Origin: JAAYCU01 sp964401335
GTDB lineage: Bacteria > Planctomycetota > Phycisphaerae > UBA1845 > PWPN01
NCBI GenBank assembly: GCA_964401335.1
Contig: CAYNYK010000001.1
Location: 62,001-126,000, forward strand
Direction: 5' to 3'
DNA: 64,000 bases
The position numbers were made by a program, and so were the translations under genes. This document shows, piece by piece, positions 25,552 through 35,177 of the stretch. Each line of letters begins with the position of its first letter. Position 1 is the stretch's first letter. The notes beneath the pieces are model-generated. The model was not told the DNA's origin and made no database searches. It saw only the letters and a list, made by a program, of their open reading frames with translations.

Positions 25552-28551
25552 TTATTTCGGGGTCTCAATATACAACTCGTCGACGATCAAGGCCGCCTTT
25601 CCCTGGACCTCGATGAAAAAGGCATAGTCGTCGCGGTCCAGCATCTGAAATTTTAATACGCGGCGATCGCGATAGCCCGTGGGAGCCGACCAGAACCGGT
25701 GAGCCCCAAGATCCTCGCCCCCGGCGGTTGGCCGCAATCCGATGGCAAACGGCTGCGTTCCCTCCGAGCCGCCGGCCATCACCGCGTAACTCACGGTGAT
25801 CTGGTAAGGCCGATGCGGCAATAAGGGCATCCGGGCCGGGTCGGTCAGGATCCCCTGATGCCAGGCCTTTTCATCCAGATGACGAGTGTCGATCAGCAGG
25901 GAACTCCGGCCCTCCAGAATTTTGTCGGAGTCACGGATCAGCGTACTCCCCGGGCCAAGGCGATAACGAGGGTCGTTTCCACTTTCGAACAGCAACTGAT
26001 GCACGGTGTTCAGCTCGTCCCGCGGCCAGGCGTCGATCTGGTCCCACAAGGGCAGGCCGCCGCGCGGACCCTGCTCGGCTATTGTCCGCTGAACAAGAAG
26101 AAACTCGCGCTCGAAGCGTTCTCGTTGTCTGCCCCAATGGAGTAGGCTTGGTGTATAGCTTTGCCAGATTTGCTCGGCCGACCAGGGGGGTACGGAGATT
26201 ATCTGTGTTTCCCAGGCGGGCAGGGGGTCTGGATAGAGAGTTTCCGCGGCCGTCACCACCCGTTCCCAGGCCCGCACCGCTTGTTGCAGCGGTTCAAGGC
26301 AGGCCAATTGTCGCTCGCGGTAGGTACGGTATTTTTCCCAGCCAATGGCCGCCTCGATTTTATACGCATAATGCTCGCCAAGGGCCGTGTTCAACTCGAG
26401 TCGAGCCAGCAGATTCTTAAGGGCTTCCTTCTGCTCCGGGTTGGGAACCTGCAAATGCTTCAACCCCGTCAAGCGGGCGCGGCAGATTTCGGTTTGTTGA
26501 CGGATTTGCTCCGCTACGGTCTGAGGTGAAGCGGCGTTGAGGACGGCCGTGCGATCGACATCCTCGCGAATGGTGGCGAGGTTCAGGCCCCAGTCCGGGT
26601 TTGGCCACGCCGGACCGGTGCAAGGTACCCAATAACCACGGGCATCGGGTGTAGCTTGCCGATCCGTGACAAAGCTGGTTATCGAAGGCCACTCCACATA
26701 ATGCGTTAAAGGCAAACCGAATTGCGGCATGAAACGTGACGACTGACTATGAAGCAAAGTGAGTAGTTTGGGCATGATGCCGCTGGCGCTCTGGACGGCA
26801 TCCAGCAGTTGGCCGGCATGGGCACCCGCCCCATACAGGTTATGCAATTGTCCTTCCCAAAAGCGGCGATCGAAGGCAGCATCCATCCCGTTGGCGTAAT
26901 AGCTCATGGCCATCCGGGCAAACTGCGGTTCGACGCTGTCCGCCCGGAAAAACAAGCCGTCCAAGCCCTGTCGTCGGGCGTCCTGACTCAGATGGCGTAT
27001 CCATTCCGGATCACCCCAATACAGGTAGGCGCAAGCCGACTGAGGCCCGCCGATTCCGAGGAGTGGACCGGGGCGGACACCCCGCCCGACCAGAAGCTCG
27101 TTTACCCGGTAAGCGAAGCGCGGACCGCGCGGATCGACGATGGGCAAAAACCATTGACGTCCGTTGATCTCATGGAGCAGACGCGTCGACGGCCAGGCTT
27201 CGATGATCCGGGCGGCATCTTCGGGATAACTGCCCCAGGTGTGTAAAATGAGCACCGGCCCGTCCGCGGTCGTCCGACCAAGGTCTTTCAAGCCGCCAAT
27301 GATTGCCTCGATCACGAAATCGGTGCAGCCCGCCGGTGAGGGGCCGGCTTCCGTTACCAGTCCGGCCAGTATCGGGTAGGTCACGAATAGTTCCTTAACC
27401 GCTTGGCGCAGGTATGCGCGACTCGCGGGCGTGTCGGAACCACATGCATCAACTTTCTGTTCTCGGGCGTAATCCGGTGGTAAACGGATATTCTGACAGG
27501 AAAGATAAACATCGATGCCGCGTTTCTGTGCCTCGGCCAACAGCCAGGAAAACTGGGTACGGTGGTTCTCCTCTTGCTCGGCGGAAAAATACGCGGTGCC
27601 GGGTATATCCTTGATCGCCAGCAAACCATTAAAGGGGTGTGGATGTTCAAGCAGCAGGACGTTAAATTTGTTTGCTTGCAAAAAATCGAGTTGCGTCATC
27701 CAACGCCGGCGGTCCAGCCACGGGCCAGCGGGATCGTTTTCGGTCGCAGCATATACTTTCCAGCGTTCAAGGTCGCCATCCGTGCCCAGCCAGAGGGGCA
27801 AATCGGTCACCCAGCCGCGCAGGCCCAGCGGTCCATCCATATCCGGTCGAATCCGCTGCCAGAGGCTGGGATTGTGATTATTGGAAAAATCGATGCCGGG
27901 AACGCTGCTGAGTACGCGTGTTTTCTCCTCCGGGCGGCCGGATTGACGGATGTTCAAGAAGCAGATCCCGATAGTTCGTTCGGGACCGAAGGGCAGGGTT
28001 TGCCCCAGTTCGCTCCAGGGGATACGTGCCTCGAGGGCATAGCCCTGGTCCTCGTCGCCGCTGAAGTTGTGGGTCGTCCCGACTTTCAGGCGAACGGCCC
28101 AGTTTATCGCCGAGTCCCAGGGCGGGGGCCAATCGTGCGCGGGGTAGTGTTTCCCACTGCCATCGCCGGTCCCGCGCGTCCAGTTAACCCCGCCGGCGGC
28201 ACTGAATCCGAATGTAAAGGTATCCGGGGTGCGTTCCTGGGCTTTACCGTCGCCGAAATCCAGATAAATCTCCACGGCGTCGTCCCGCCAGATTTCGCTC
28301 TTGCGCCCGGATTGTTGGCCAAGGACGTCGCGATCATTCACGTCGGCGGCCACGTAAACATATTGCTCGTCATGACCGAACCAGAAACGTGCCGCCGGTT
28401 GCTTGCCGGTTGGCTCATGGACCACCCAGACGCGGGCCTGGGTGGACCAGAAAACATCGTCGAGATATCCGTTAATCACGGGGATCTCGCCGGCGAGCAA
28501 GGGAAACGATAAGATCAAGCCTGTGACAAAAAAATTAATTACCGTGTGCAT
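25552..28551 (-). CDS. Large secreted protein with N-terminal CBM9-like domain and TIM-barrel-like core
   Basis: A 999-residue exported protein. The signal peptide runs to about residue 21 (FFVTGLILSFPLLAG). Residues ~22-220 resemble the family 9 carbohydrate-binding/DOMON fold (GYLDDVFWSTQARVW, DAVEIYLDFGD, YALEARIPWSELG). The middle ~250-560 has alternating strand-helix pieces like a glycosidase barrel (WMTQLDFLQANKFNVLLLEHPHP, RGIDVYLSCQNIRLP). Helical and jelly-roll-like parts follow. I cannot place the core in a named glycosidase family. A longer TTG frame exists to 28575, but the ATG at 28551 begins the signal. It is convergent with the other GH-like gene, eight bases apart, so the two may belong to one glycan locus. 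Confidence 0.6.
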   Translation of the reverse strand: MHTVINFFVTGLILSFPLLAGEIPVINGYLDDVFWSTQARVWVVHEPTGKQPAARFWFGHDEQYVYVAADVNDRDVLGQQSGRKSEIWRDDAVEIYLDFGDGKAQERTPDTFTFGFSAAGGVNWTRGTGDGSGKHYPAHDWPPPWDSAINWAVRLKVGTTHNFSGDEDQGYALEARIPWSELGQTLPFGPERTIGICFLNIRQSGRPEEKTRVLSSVPGIDFSNNHNPSLWQRIRPDMDGPLGLRGWVTDLPLWLGTDGDLERWKVYAATENDPAGPWLDRRRWMTQLDFLQANKFNVLLLEHPHPFNGLLAIKDIPGTAYFSAEQEENHRTQFSWLLAEAQKRGIDVYLSCQNIRLPPDYAREQKVDACGSDTPASRAYLRQAVKELFVTYPILAGLVTEAGPSPAGCTDFVIEAIIGGLKDLGRTTADGPVLILHTWGSYPEDAARIIEAWPSTRLLHEINGRQWFLPIVDPRGPRFAYRVNELLVGRGVRPGPLLGIGGPQSACAYLYWGDPEWIRHLSQDARRQGLDGLFFRADSVEPQFARMAMSYYANGMDAAFDRRFWEGQLHNLYGAGAHAGQLLDAVQSASGIMPKLLTLLHSQSSRFMPQFGLPLTHYVEWPSITSFVTDRQATPDARGYWVPCTGPAWPNPDWGLNLATIREDVDRTAVLNAASPQTVAEQIRQQTEICRARLTGLKHLQVPNPEQKEALKNLLARLELNTALGEHYAYKIEAAIGWEKYRTYRERQLACLEPLQQAVRAWERVVTAAETLYPDPLPAWETQIISVPPWSAEQIWQSYTPSLLHWGRQRERFEREFLLVQRTIAEQGPRGGLPLWDQIDAWPRDELNTVHQLLFESGNDPRYRLGPGSTLIRDSDKILEGRSSLLIDTRHLDEKAWHQGILTDPARMPLLPHRPYQITVSYAVMAGGSEGTQPFAIGLRPTAGGEDLGAHRFWSAPTGYRDRRVLKFQMLDRDDYAFFIEVQGKAALIVDELYIETPK

Positions 28552-28596
28552 GAGTGTTCTCGTCACTTCGATCAATCGGCCGCCGTCATGGTCCGT

Positions 28597-30813
28597 TCAG
28601 GAGGTGGGCCGGGCCAGGGCGTTTGCTATGTTTTCCACGCGATACGATTGCTCGCCGTTGTCGAGGTCGAGCGTCACCACGTCACCGATCTTGAGACCTT
28701 TCAGCTTGAGGCACAGGGGAGCGCGATAATTGTAGATTCCTTTTTCCATGTCCGCCTCCCAGGGCCCCAGGATGGTCAGGTCCCGGCGTATACCACCGTT
28801 GGTGCCGACTATCGTGACCCGCACGCCTATGTCCACTTCCGAGGTATTGATTTCCTGCGCGGAAAGCATGCGCGCTCGCCCCAGCTCTTCCTGGATTCGC
28901 ATAGCGCGGGCCTGCAACAGGTCCCGCTCCTCGAGTGCAAACTTGTATTCGGAGTTTTCGCTCAAATCGCCGTGGGAAGCCGCCTCGCCGATGGCCTTGG
29001 CGTTTTGCGGGATCTTCACTTTCTGCAGATATTCCAACTCCTCCCGGCGTTTATTCATCCCTTCCGCCGTGCAGAAGATAATCGCCTCGTCGAACCACGG
29101 ATCGGTTTGCTGCTTGACAAATAACTGCGGGTAGGCTGCCCGGATGATATTGAGCGTATCCTCGCGTACAACCTGGCCTAAACCTTCCAGACGATCAATG
29201 GTCCAATACACGGTGAAAGCCAGTGAATCGCCCATTTCCTTGATCACTTCCCGATAACGTGCGTATTTGTTGGCGGACAAGGCGTTGCGGATTTTCACCC
29301 GGGCGTCGCGGAGCAAATCAGGCGGGGTGTCGTCCCGGCGGACCAGTTGCCCCAGGTACTCCAATATTCGTGGCAGAAGTTGGCGGGGCGGCGGCAGAGT
29401 CAGACCATCCAGATTCATGATCGCCGCGTCGGAAGGGCCACGCCACAGCCAGCAAATCGCGTCCAGATGCCGAGACCAATCGTCGGGAATCTTATTCATG
29501 GCCGCGGCCAGACGATCCGGATGTCCGGCATGAAGCAGGGCCTTGGCCATCCATTCGCAACCCTCCGCCGTCGCACGTGGCAGCATGCGTTCGTAGAGTT
29601 CCGGCCAGTCGTCCGGCCGGGTTTCCTGAAGCAATTCCAAGGCCCTGAGAAAACGCGGCGAGTCCTTGATCTGCAACAACAGTTCCGCCGGGTTGTTGCT
29701 TTCCTGCAGGATTTGGCGGGCGACCGAAACGGCGTCCGCGATAGTACCGGCCGATTCGGATAATCGCTCCAGGATCAATGCTTCGGCCAACGCGTCGGAG
29801 GGCGAACGGTGCCGGGCAATATCGATGCGGGCCGACAAATCGCGCCGCATCCGATCGAGCAGATGGTCTTGTAGCTGTGTCTTGCGGCCGCGCACCTCGC
29901 GCAGGTACGTTTCCAGAACGGTCAAGCGTTGGGTGGGTGTTTCCGCCTTGATCCATTCAGGAAGAATTTCGTCCTCCAGCGTACGGCCCTGGGCATCGTA
30001 AACCAGCCATACCGGGTTACGTCCTTCCAATACAACGTTAGGACAACGTTTTAACGCGTTTCGAGCCTTACTCCACCAGCCGGCCCATTGCTCGGCCGGC
30101 AGAATGGAGGGCGTAAGCAGGTGCTTGAGTTCGTCGGCGTCGATGCGGCCGCGATGGCTTTTCAGAATACCGATGACCGCCCCGGCGGGATCATTGTTGA
30201 GCAGATCGGGAATCCGCTCCGGGGCCAGTTGTCTTAACACCCGAAAATCATTGGCATCGACCGGATCATATTTCAAGGCCAGCTCGTCCGCGTCGAGGGT
30301 CTGTTCCCCGCCGCCGACCTGCAGGGTATAAAGACATTTTTCCGGATCGATTCTGATAACCCGACCAGCCCGCTCCTCGGAACGGGATAAGAGCGTGTCG
30401 CCCTCGTGCAGGCCCAGGGCGATATCCAGCGTGCGCAAGGCTCGGCGGGGAGACTTGTCCCCCTTCAGGCCGGCGATTTCAATTAGCCGGTCGATACCCG
30501 GTCGATCCGCGTAGACTTCTTCGTACAACCGCGCCAGTTCCACCCGCATGTCCGGATTGTCCGCACAGCGCAGCATACAAGCCCGACCGAGATCGAGAAC
30601 GTCGGTCGGCGCGGACCGCTCACCCTCGGCGGTCAGCCAGGTCCAGGCCAATTCCGCCGCGGTGGTCCCTCGGCCGTTGCGATTCAACGCCTCCAGGGTC
30701 TCCAGCATTTCGTCCCGCGAAGCCGAGTTATCTTCAATAGCCGAAAGCCAGCGATCTTCCAAAGCACTGATTTCGCCGCGTTCGGCCAAGTCGATCAGGG
30801 TCACCTCAGCCAT
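28597..30813 (-). CDS. Long GreA-type transcript cleavage factor fused to a helical-repeat N-terminus
   Basis: A 738-residue protein. The last ~160 residues are a complete GreA/GreB. The N-terminal coiled coil has the basic and acidic tip GDLSENSEYKFALEERDLLQARAMRIQEELGRA, which keeps the Asp and Glu that coordinate Mg in the polymerase active site. The C-terminal FKBP-like domain has VRVTIVGTNGGIRRDLTILGPWEAD and NYRAPLCLKLKGLKIGDVVTL. The first ~570 residues are mainly helical and Leu/Ala-rich, like TPR or HEAT arrays, with no recognised catalytic motif. The start at 30813 is the ATG of MAEVTLIDLAERGE. Upstream codons to 31071 look non-coding. GreA is normally about 158 residues, so this is an unusual fusion. 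Confidence 0.85.
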   Translation of the reverse strand: MAEVTLIDLAERGEISALEDRWLSAIEDNSASRDEMLETLEALNRNGRGTTAAELAWTWLTAEGERSAPTDVLDLGRACMLRCADNPDMRVELARLYEEVYADRPGIDRLIEIAGLKGDKSPRRALRTLDIALGLHEGDTLLSRSEERAGRVIRIDPEKCLYTLQVGGGEQTLDADELALKYDPVDANDFRVLRQLAPERIPDLLNNDPAGAVIGILKSHRGRIDADELKHLLTPSILPAEQWAGWWSKARNALKRCPNVVLEGRNPVWLVYDAQGRTLEDEILPEWIKAETPTQRLTVLETYLREVRGRKTQLQDHLLDRMRRDLSARIDIARHRSPSDALAEALILERLSESAGTIADAVSVARQILQESNNPAELLLQIKDSPRFLRALELLQETRPDDWPELYERMLPRATAEGCEWMAKALLHAGHPDRLAAAMNKIPDDWSRHLDAICWLWRGPSDAAIMNLDGLTLPPPRQLLPRILEYLGQLVRRDDTPPDLLRDARVKIRNALSANKYARYREVIKEMGDSLAFTVYWTIDRLEGLGQVVREDTLNIIRAAYPQLFVKQQTDPWFDEAIIFCTAEGMNKRREELEYLQKVKIPQNAKAIGEAASHGDLSENSEYKFALEERDLLQARAMRIQEELGRARMLSAQEINTSEVDIGVRVTIVGTNGGIRRDLTILGPWEADMEKGIYNYRAPLCLKLKGLKIGDVVTLDLDNGEQSYRVENIANALARPTS

Positions 30814-31093
30814 AATACTCACTTTTGCGAAGCGGCCGCGTTTCGGCCTTGCCGAGCAGGTTGTTATCTCTCCGATTACGCCAGGGCGACACCCGCGAAA
30901 AACCCCTGAGCACTGTATTTTCACAAATGTTGAGTACGCTGTCCAGAGCAGGGACAACCCCTCCCGCATGAGGCTGGGAAATTGAGTCAATCGGGGTATC
31001 CAAACCCCCGCGCGAATGCTTCCGTGCGTGCCGAGAGGCTTGTTTAAGGCCGCCCGAGCAAGGTTATTCATTTTTTAACGATTCAGTCTTTTA

Positions 31094-31753
31094 TCAATCC
31101 GCCTCTTGGAGCTTTTCGATATCGCCGCATTTGCCCATCACCACCAGCGTATCGGTTGCCTGCAGGACAGTGTCCGCCGTGGGCATGAAACGGATGCGGT
31201 TTTCGCGGGGGGTTTTGATGGCGATGACCAGAATGCTGTACTTCTTGGGTAGCTCGAGTTCGGCCAGGGTGTGGCTGATGAACGTGTCGGGTATCTGGGT
31301 TTCCACCACCCGATAATCCTCTGAGAGCGGCAGATAATCCAGCAAATCGGGGTTCACGATCCTTTGGGCCATGCGCTTGGCGGTTTCCTGTTCGGGGAAA
31401 ATGATCTCGTTGGCCCCCAGGGATTTGAGGATGGTGGCGTGGTCCCGGCTGGCGGCCTTGGCCCGGATGTTCCGGACCCCGATGGTTTTCAGGTGCAGGA
31501 CGCAAAGGATGCTGGCCTCCATGTTCTCGCTGAAACAGACGATGGCCTCGTCCACGTCGGCCGACACCACGGAGGTCAGGGATTGCAGGTTGCGAACGTC
31601 GGTAATCACCGCCTGCTGCACTTCGTCGCGGATTTCGGCGACGGCGGTTTCGTCGTTGTCGATGGCCAGCACGTCGCAATCCATCTGGGCCAGGGTCCGG
31701 GCCAGGCAGTTGCCGAATTGTCCCAGTCCGATCACGCAGATCTGTTTTTTCAT
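31094..31753 (-). CDS. KtrA/TrkA-type regulatory subunit of potassium uptake
   Basis: A cytoplasmic RCK (KTN plus TrkA-C) protein that gates the partner membrane subunit in response to nucleotides. It has 219 residues. The N-terminal Rossmann site is CVIGLGQFGNCLARTLA, with the acidic end LAIDNDETAV. ITDVRNLQSL and VVSADVDEAIVCF follow, then a second TrkA-C lobe (ISHTLAELELPKKYSILVIAIKTP). It lies 17 bp downstream of the TrkH/KtrB gene on the same strand, so the two form an operon. Confidence 0.93.
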   Translation of the reverse strand: MKKQICVIGLGQFGNCLARTLAQMDCDVLAIDNDETAVAEIRDEVQQAVITDVRNLQSLTSVVSADVDEAIVCFSENMEASILCVLHLKTIGVRNIRAKAASRDHATILKSLGANEIIFPEQETAKRMAQRIVNPDLLDYLPLSEDYRVVETQIPDTFISHTLAELELPKKYSILVIAIKTPRENRIRFMPTADTVLQATDTLVVMGKCGDIEKLQEAD

Positions 31754-31770
31754 GGTGTCGTTCCTTTTCC

Positions 31771-33168
31771 TCAGCCGATCATCAATCGTTCCTCGGGCAG
31801 GCGAACCATATCCGGTTTATGCTCTAGAACGAGGAAGGCCACGGTCAGCGGTCCAAGCCGTCCGACGAACATACTCAGAATGATCCAACATTTACCGGCC
31901 AGGCTCAAGTTCGCCGTCAGACCGGTGGACAACCCCACCGTTCCGAACGCCGATATCTGTTCAAAAAGAATATCGCTCAGGGGCGTTTGCCCCGTGACCG
32001 GATGCATCTCGGTGATCGAAAGAATTAGAATCCCCAGCAGGTTAAAGACCGTGGCTACTCCGATGAGCAACCCCGTTCGTCGCACCAGATCCACCGGAAT
32101 CCGTCGGCCACCTATGGTTACGTCCTCGCGATGTCGCAGGCGGGCCCGCAGACGGGCCACCCAGATCGCCAGCGAGGTGGTTTTGATTCCACCCGCGCAT
32201 GAGCCGGGTGAGCCGCCGATAAACATGAGTACGGTCAACATCAGCAGTGAACAGGTCGGCAACGCGGCGATATCCAGGGTGTTGAATCCCGCGGTTCGGG
32301 CGGTAACCGACTGAAATAAGGCGTGGCCGAGACGCGGACCAAACCCGGAAGTCTGCCCCCGAAAGCCCGCCAAGGCAAGGAAAACCATGCCTCCGATAAT
32401 TAACCATCCGCTGGTTTTCAGAACGATCCGCGTATTCAGAGACCAGAAGCCGAATCGTTTACGCCGGATGAGTCGATCGCCGGCCCGCCGAAATATCTCA
32501 AAAAGAACGGTGTAACCCAGTCCGCCAAGCACAATCAGCACGGCGATGACCGCGATGAACGGCGTCCGAGCCCTCGGGCCTGCCAGACTGTCGCTAAAAG
32601 TCGAGAAACCGGCGTTACAGAATGCGGAGATGGAATGGAAGACGGCGGTGAACAACGCTTGGTCGTCGGGTAAGTGCGCCGGCAAGGCCAGGTAGAGCAG
32701 CCCCGCACCGGCAGTTTCAATTGTGAAGGTTAGAATGATCAACCAGCGAAGGTTTGTACGAAACCGTGCGGCGGCGGTTTGCTGGTAAAAAACATCAAAC
32801 AGCGCCGCCTGGGAGCGAAACGAGATTTTCTGCCCCAGCAACTGAGCGGCAAAAGAGGCAAAGGTCATGATGCCCAGTCCACCGCACTGGATCAGTACCA
32901 TGATGACCGTTTGCCCGAAGCGGTTGTAATCCTTTTCCGTGTCCAGTACGGTCAACCCCGTTACGCAAACCGCCGAGGTGGAGGTGAATAGCGCGTTGAT
33001 CAGCCGGTCAGGATAGGAATGCATCTCGGGTCGGCCATGGGCCGCCGGCAAAGCCAAGAAGCAAGCGCCGACGAGGATTAAACCCAAGAAGGTTGAAACC
33101 AGGTAACCTTCGGGTCGAAGAATGGCCCGGGTAAACAAATACGTATATTGGTGCGTGGGATTATCCAT
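31771..33168 (-). CDS. TrkH/KtrB-family potassium uptake membrane subunit
   Basis: The ion-conducting subunit of a Trk/Ktr system, 465 residues with four M1-P-M2 repeats. The four pore loops with selectivity glycines are visible: TSTSAVCVTGLTVLDT, SISAFCNAGFSTF, TARTAGFNTLDI and QISAFGTVGLSTGLT. The N-terminus is short, closer to KtrB than to long TrkH proteins. It is paired with the RCK subunit directly downstream. Together they import K+ driven by Na+ or the membrane potential. Confidence 0.93.
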   Translation of the reverse strand: MDNPTHQYTYLFTRAILRPEGYLVSTFLGLILVGACFLALPAAHGRPEMHSYPDRLINALFTSTSAVCVTGLTVLDTEKDYNRFGQTVIMVLIQCGGLGIMTFASFAAQLLGQKISFRSQAALFDVFYQQTAAARFRTNLRWLIILTFTIETAGAGLLYLALPAHLPDDQALFTAVFHSISAFCNAGFSTFSDSLAGPRARTPFIAVIAVLIVLGGLGYTVLFEIFRRAGDRLIRRKRFGFWSLNTRIVLKTSGWLIIGGMVFLALAGFRGQTSGFGPRLGHALFQSVTARTAGFNTLDIAALPTCSLLMLTVLMFIGGSPGSCAGGIKTTSLAIWVARLRARLRHREDVTIGGRRIPVDLVRRTGLLIGVATVFNLLGILILSITEMHPVTGQTPLSDILFEQISAFGTVGLSTGLTANLSLAGKCWIILSMFVGRLGPLTVAFLVLEHKPDMVRLPEERLMIG

Positions 33169-33411
33169 GCTGGTTTAAGGGTTCCGGTTGATACGGGCTA
33201 TTTTCTGGTTATCGGAATGCCTTCTCAAATCCTAGTACTCCCGGTATATCACCGCCAACGTCACGGCGAAACCGTTTGTATTTATTGGATTTTCGACACA
33301 ATATGTATGAATGGAAATGATACCACATGATATAAGGCTACGCCAGGGTCGTGATCCGCGACAACGTGTAAGTGGCGAAAACCTGACAGCCGGGTCCGCG
33401 GCGAACACTCG

Positions 33412-34434
33412 CTATTCCAGGTCAATCACTTGCACTTCAAACCACAGAGTGGAGTTGGGCGGGATGCTATTGCCCGATCCGCTTTCGCCGTAACCCAGCT
33501 CCGGCGGAATAATGAGAATACGAGTACCCCCGACGCGCATGTCATAATTCCCCAGGCCTTCCTGCCAGCCCGCAATAACCCCGCTTAACGGGAAACTTCT
33601 CGGTCGGCCGTCCTCGTCGGTGGTATCGAAAATTTCTCCGTTCTCGTCGTTGAGGCGGCCGGTGTAGTACGCGACCACCGTCGATTCGGGTGTGATTACC
33701 AGCCCATCGCCTTTGACCACGTCTTTGTACTTAAGCCCACTTTCGGTGGTGATGAAATCAGTGTTGTCCGTATCATCGTTATCGTCGTCATCACCGTCGT
33801 CGTTGTCGTCGTCATCATCATCGGCCGGTTCGGTGCAAGGCGGGTCCGTGCAGATTCCCGTAATCTCGATGTTGTCTTTCGGTGCGATTTCCAGGCCCGA
33901 ACCTTTGTTTTCGGTTTCCACCTTGCTGATTTCGGTGACGATATCCATCCCGCTGACCACTCGGCCGATCACCGTGTAGTCGGGTTTTTGTCCGGTGCTG
34001 GGGTCATAGTCCAAATAGCTGTTGTCGCTCACATTGATATGGATGAACGGAACACCTTCCGTGACCTCCGCCGGACCGTACAAGGCCACGCGGCCGCGGA
34101 GGTTGCGCAAACCGTTCGTCGACTCGTTGACCAGGATTCGTTTCGACTTTTCCTTCAGATCGGTGGTGAACCGGCCGGCCTTGATCGCCGTGTCGACTTG
34201 CACCGAATGAACGATCGTATGGTGGTAATAACCCTCATGGACATAGCTCAGAAAGTTTTCGACCGACTGCGGGGCCTGGGTGGCGAACAATTCAATTTCA
34301 ATATCGCCCTTGTCGGTTTGGATCGTTACCCGCGGATCAGGGGTGCTCGGCGTCCATTCGCCATTATCCGATGTACAGTTTTGACCGGAAACCAAAACAA
34401 AAGCCAGTAGAATAAAAAATGTTCGGCGAATCAT
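33412..34434 (-). CDS. Exported double peptidyl-prolyl isomerase: cyclophilin domain fused to FKBP domain
   Basis: A 340-residue lipoprotein-like or periplasmic protein. The signal (TFFILLAFVLVSGQNC) is followed by a cyclophilin-type domain at about residues 34-195 (VTIQTDKGDIEIELFATQAPQSVENFLSYV, GRVALYG, YTVIGRVVSGMDIVTEIS). An extremely Asp-rich linker comes next at about 216-236. The last domain is a full FKBP (~240-340: SGLKYKDVVKGDG, VVAYYTGRLNDENGEIFDTT, VIAGWQEGL, LGYGESGSGNSIPPNSTLWFEVQVIDLE). The start at 34434 has GGGAG six bases upstream. Some cyclophilin active-site residues appear altered, since the Phe/Arg core expected after the first strand is replaced by HHTIVHSV. It should act on exported proteins. 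Confidence 0.88.
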   Translation of the reverse strand: MIRRTFFILLAFVLVSGQNCTSDNGEWTPSTPDPRVTIQTDKGDIEIELFATQAPQSVENFLSYVHEGYYHHTIVHSVQVDTAIKAGRFTTDLKEKSKRILVNESTNGLRNLRGRVALYGPAEVTEGVPFIHINVSDNSYLDYDPSTGQKPDYTVIGRVVSGMDIVTEISKVETENKGSGLEIAPKDNIEITGICTDPPCTEPADDDDDDNDDGDDDDNDDTDNTDFITTESGLKYKDVVKGDGLVITPESTVVAYYTGRLNDENGEIFDTTDEDGRPRSFPLSGVIAGWQEGLGNYDMRVGGTRILIIPPELGYGESGSGNSIPPNSTLWFEVQVIDLE

Positions 34435-34609
34435 ATTTTCTCCCAATGGTTGTTTTATCGTTCTTAAGTACGGTTTCCTCAATTATATACCTTTGGAGTG
34501 TCCGCTCCAACGTGATAAAATAATGATCGGCATGGTCCGTCGAACGCTTGCGGAGTGTTTCAGGAAACCATCGCCCGATAAACACCTATAACGCGACAAA
34601 AGGGACCGG

Positions 34610-35098
34610 ATGCCGCATACCGCTTGGATCGGATTGGGTTCAAACCAGGGAGACCGGCAGGGCATGATTATGGCCGCCGTCGATGCTCTGCGCCGCCATC
34701 CGGCGGTTTTCGAGGTGCACCTGTCCGGCCTGCACGAAACCGATCCGGTCGGCGGCCCGCCCGATCAGGGACGCTTTCTGAACGCCGCCGCTCGGGCGGA
34801 GACCTCCCTGGCACTGCGGGAGTTTTTCCGGCTCCTTGGTCGGATCGAGCATGATCTGGGTCGGGTACGCGGTGAACGCTGGGGACCGCGAACCATCGAT
34901 TTGGACTTGCTGTTGTTTGACGATCGGATAATCCACGAAAGCGATTTGATTGTCCCGCATCCGCGCATGCACGAGCGCTTGTTCGTGCTGGTCCCCCTGG
35001 CCGAGATTGCCGCCGAGGTCGTGCATCCCGTCATTCATCGGAAAATCCGCGAATTGCTGGCCGATCTGTCGGACGACGATTCAATGCCTATAATATAA
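34610..35098 (+). CDS. folK: 2-amino-4-hydroxy-6-hydroxymethyldihydropteridine pyrophosphokinase
   Basis: FolK transfers pyrophosphate from ATP to 6-hydroxymethyl-dihydropterin in folate synthesis. The 162-residue protein has the N-terminal GLGSNQGDRQGMI and ETDPVGGPPDQGRFLNAAA. The catalytic loops are GRIEHDLGRVRGERWGPRTIDLDLLLFDD (the Asp pair that binds Mg) and VPHPRMHERLFVLVPLAEI. Length and motif order match the family. It is divergent from the isomerase gene and lies 79 bp before the hydrogenase operon. No other folate genes are visible. Confidence 0.94.
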   Translation: MPHTAWIGLGSNQGDRQGMIMAAVDALRRHPAVFEVHLSGLHETDPVGGPPDQGRFLNAAARAETSLALREFFRLLGRIEHDLGRVRGERWGPRTIDLDLLLFDDRIIHESDLIVPHPRMHERLFVLVPLAEIAAEVVHPVIHRKIRELLADLSDDDSMPII

Positions 35099-35177
35099 AA
35101 ATGTGGCGCGCCGTTCGATTTCGGGACAAATCGCCGGCGTTCATAGGATAGCTTGTCTGATCCAGCGGAGAAGCCAA

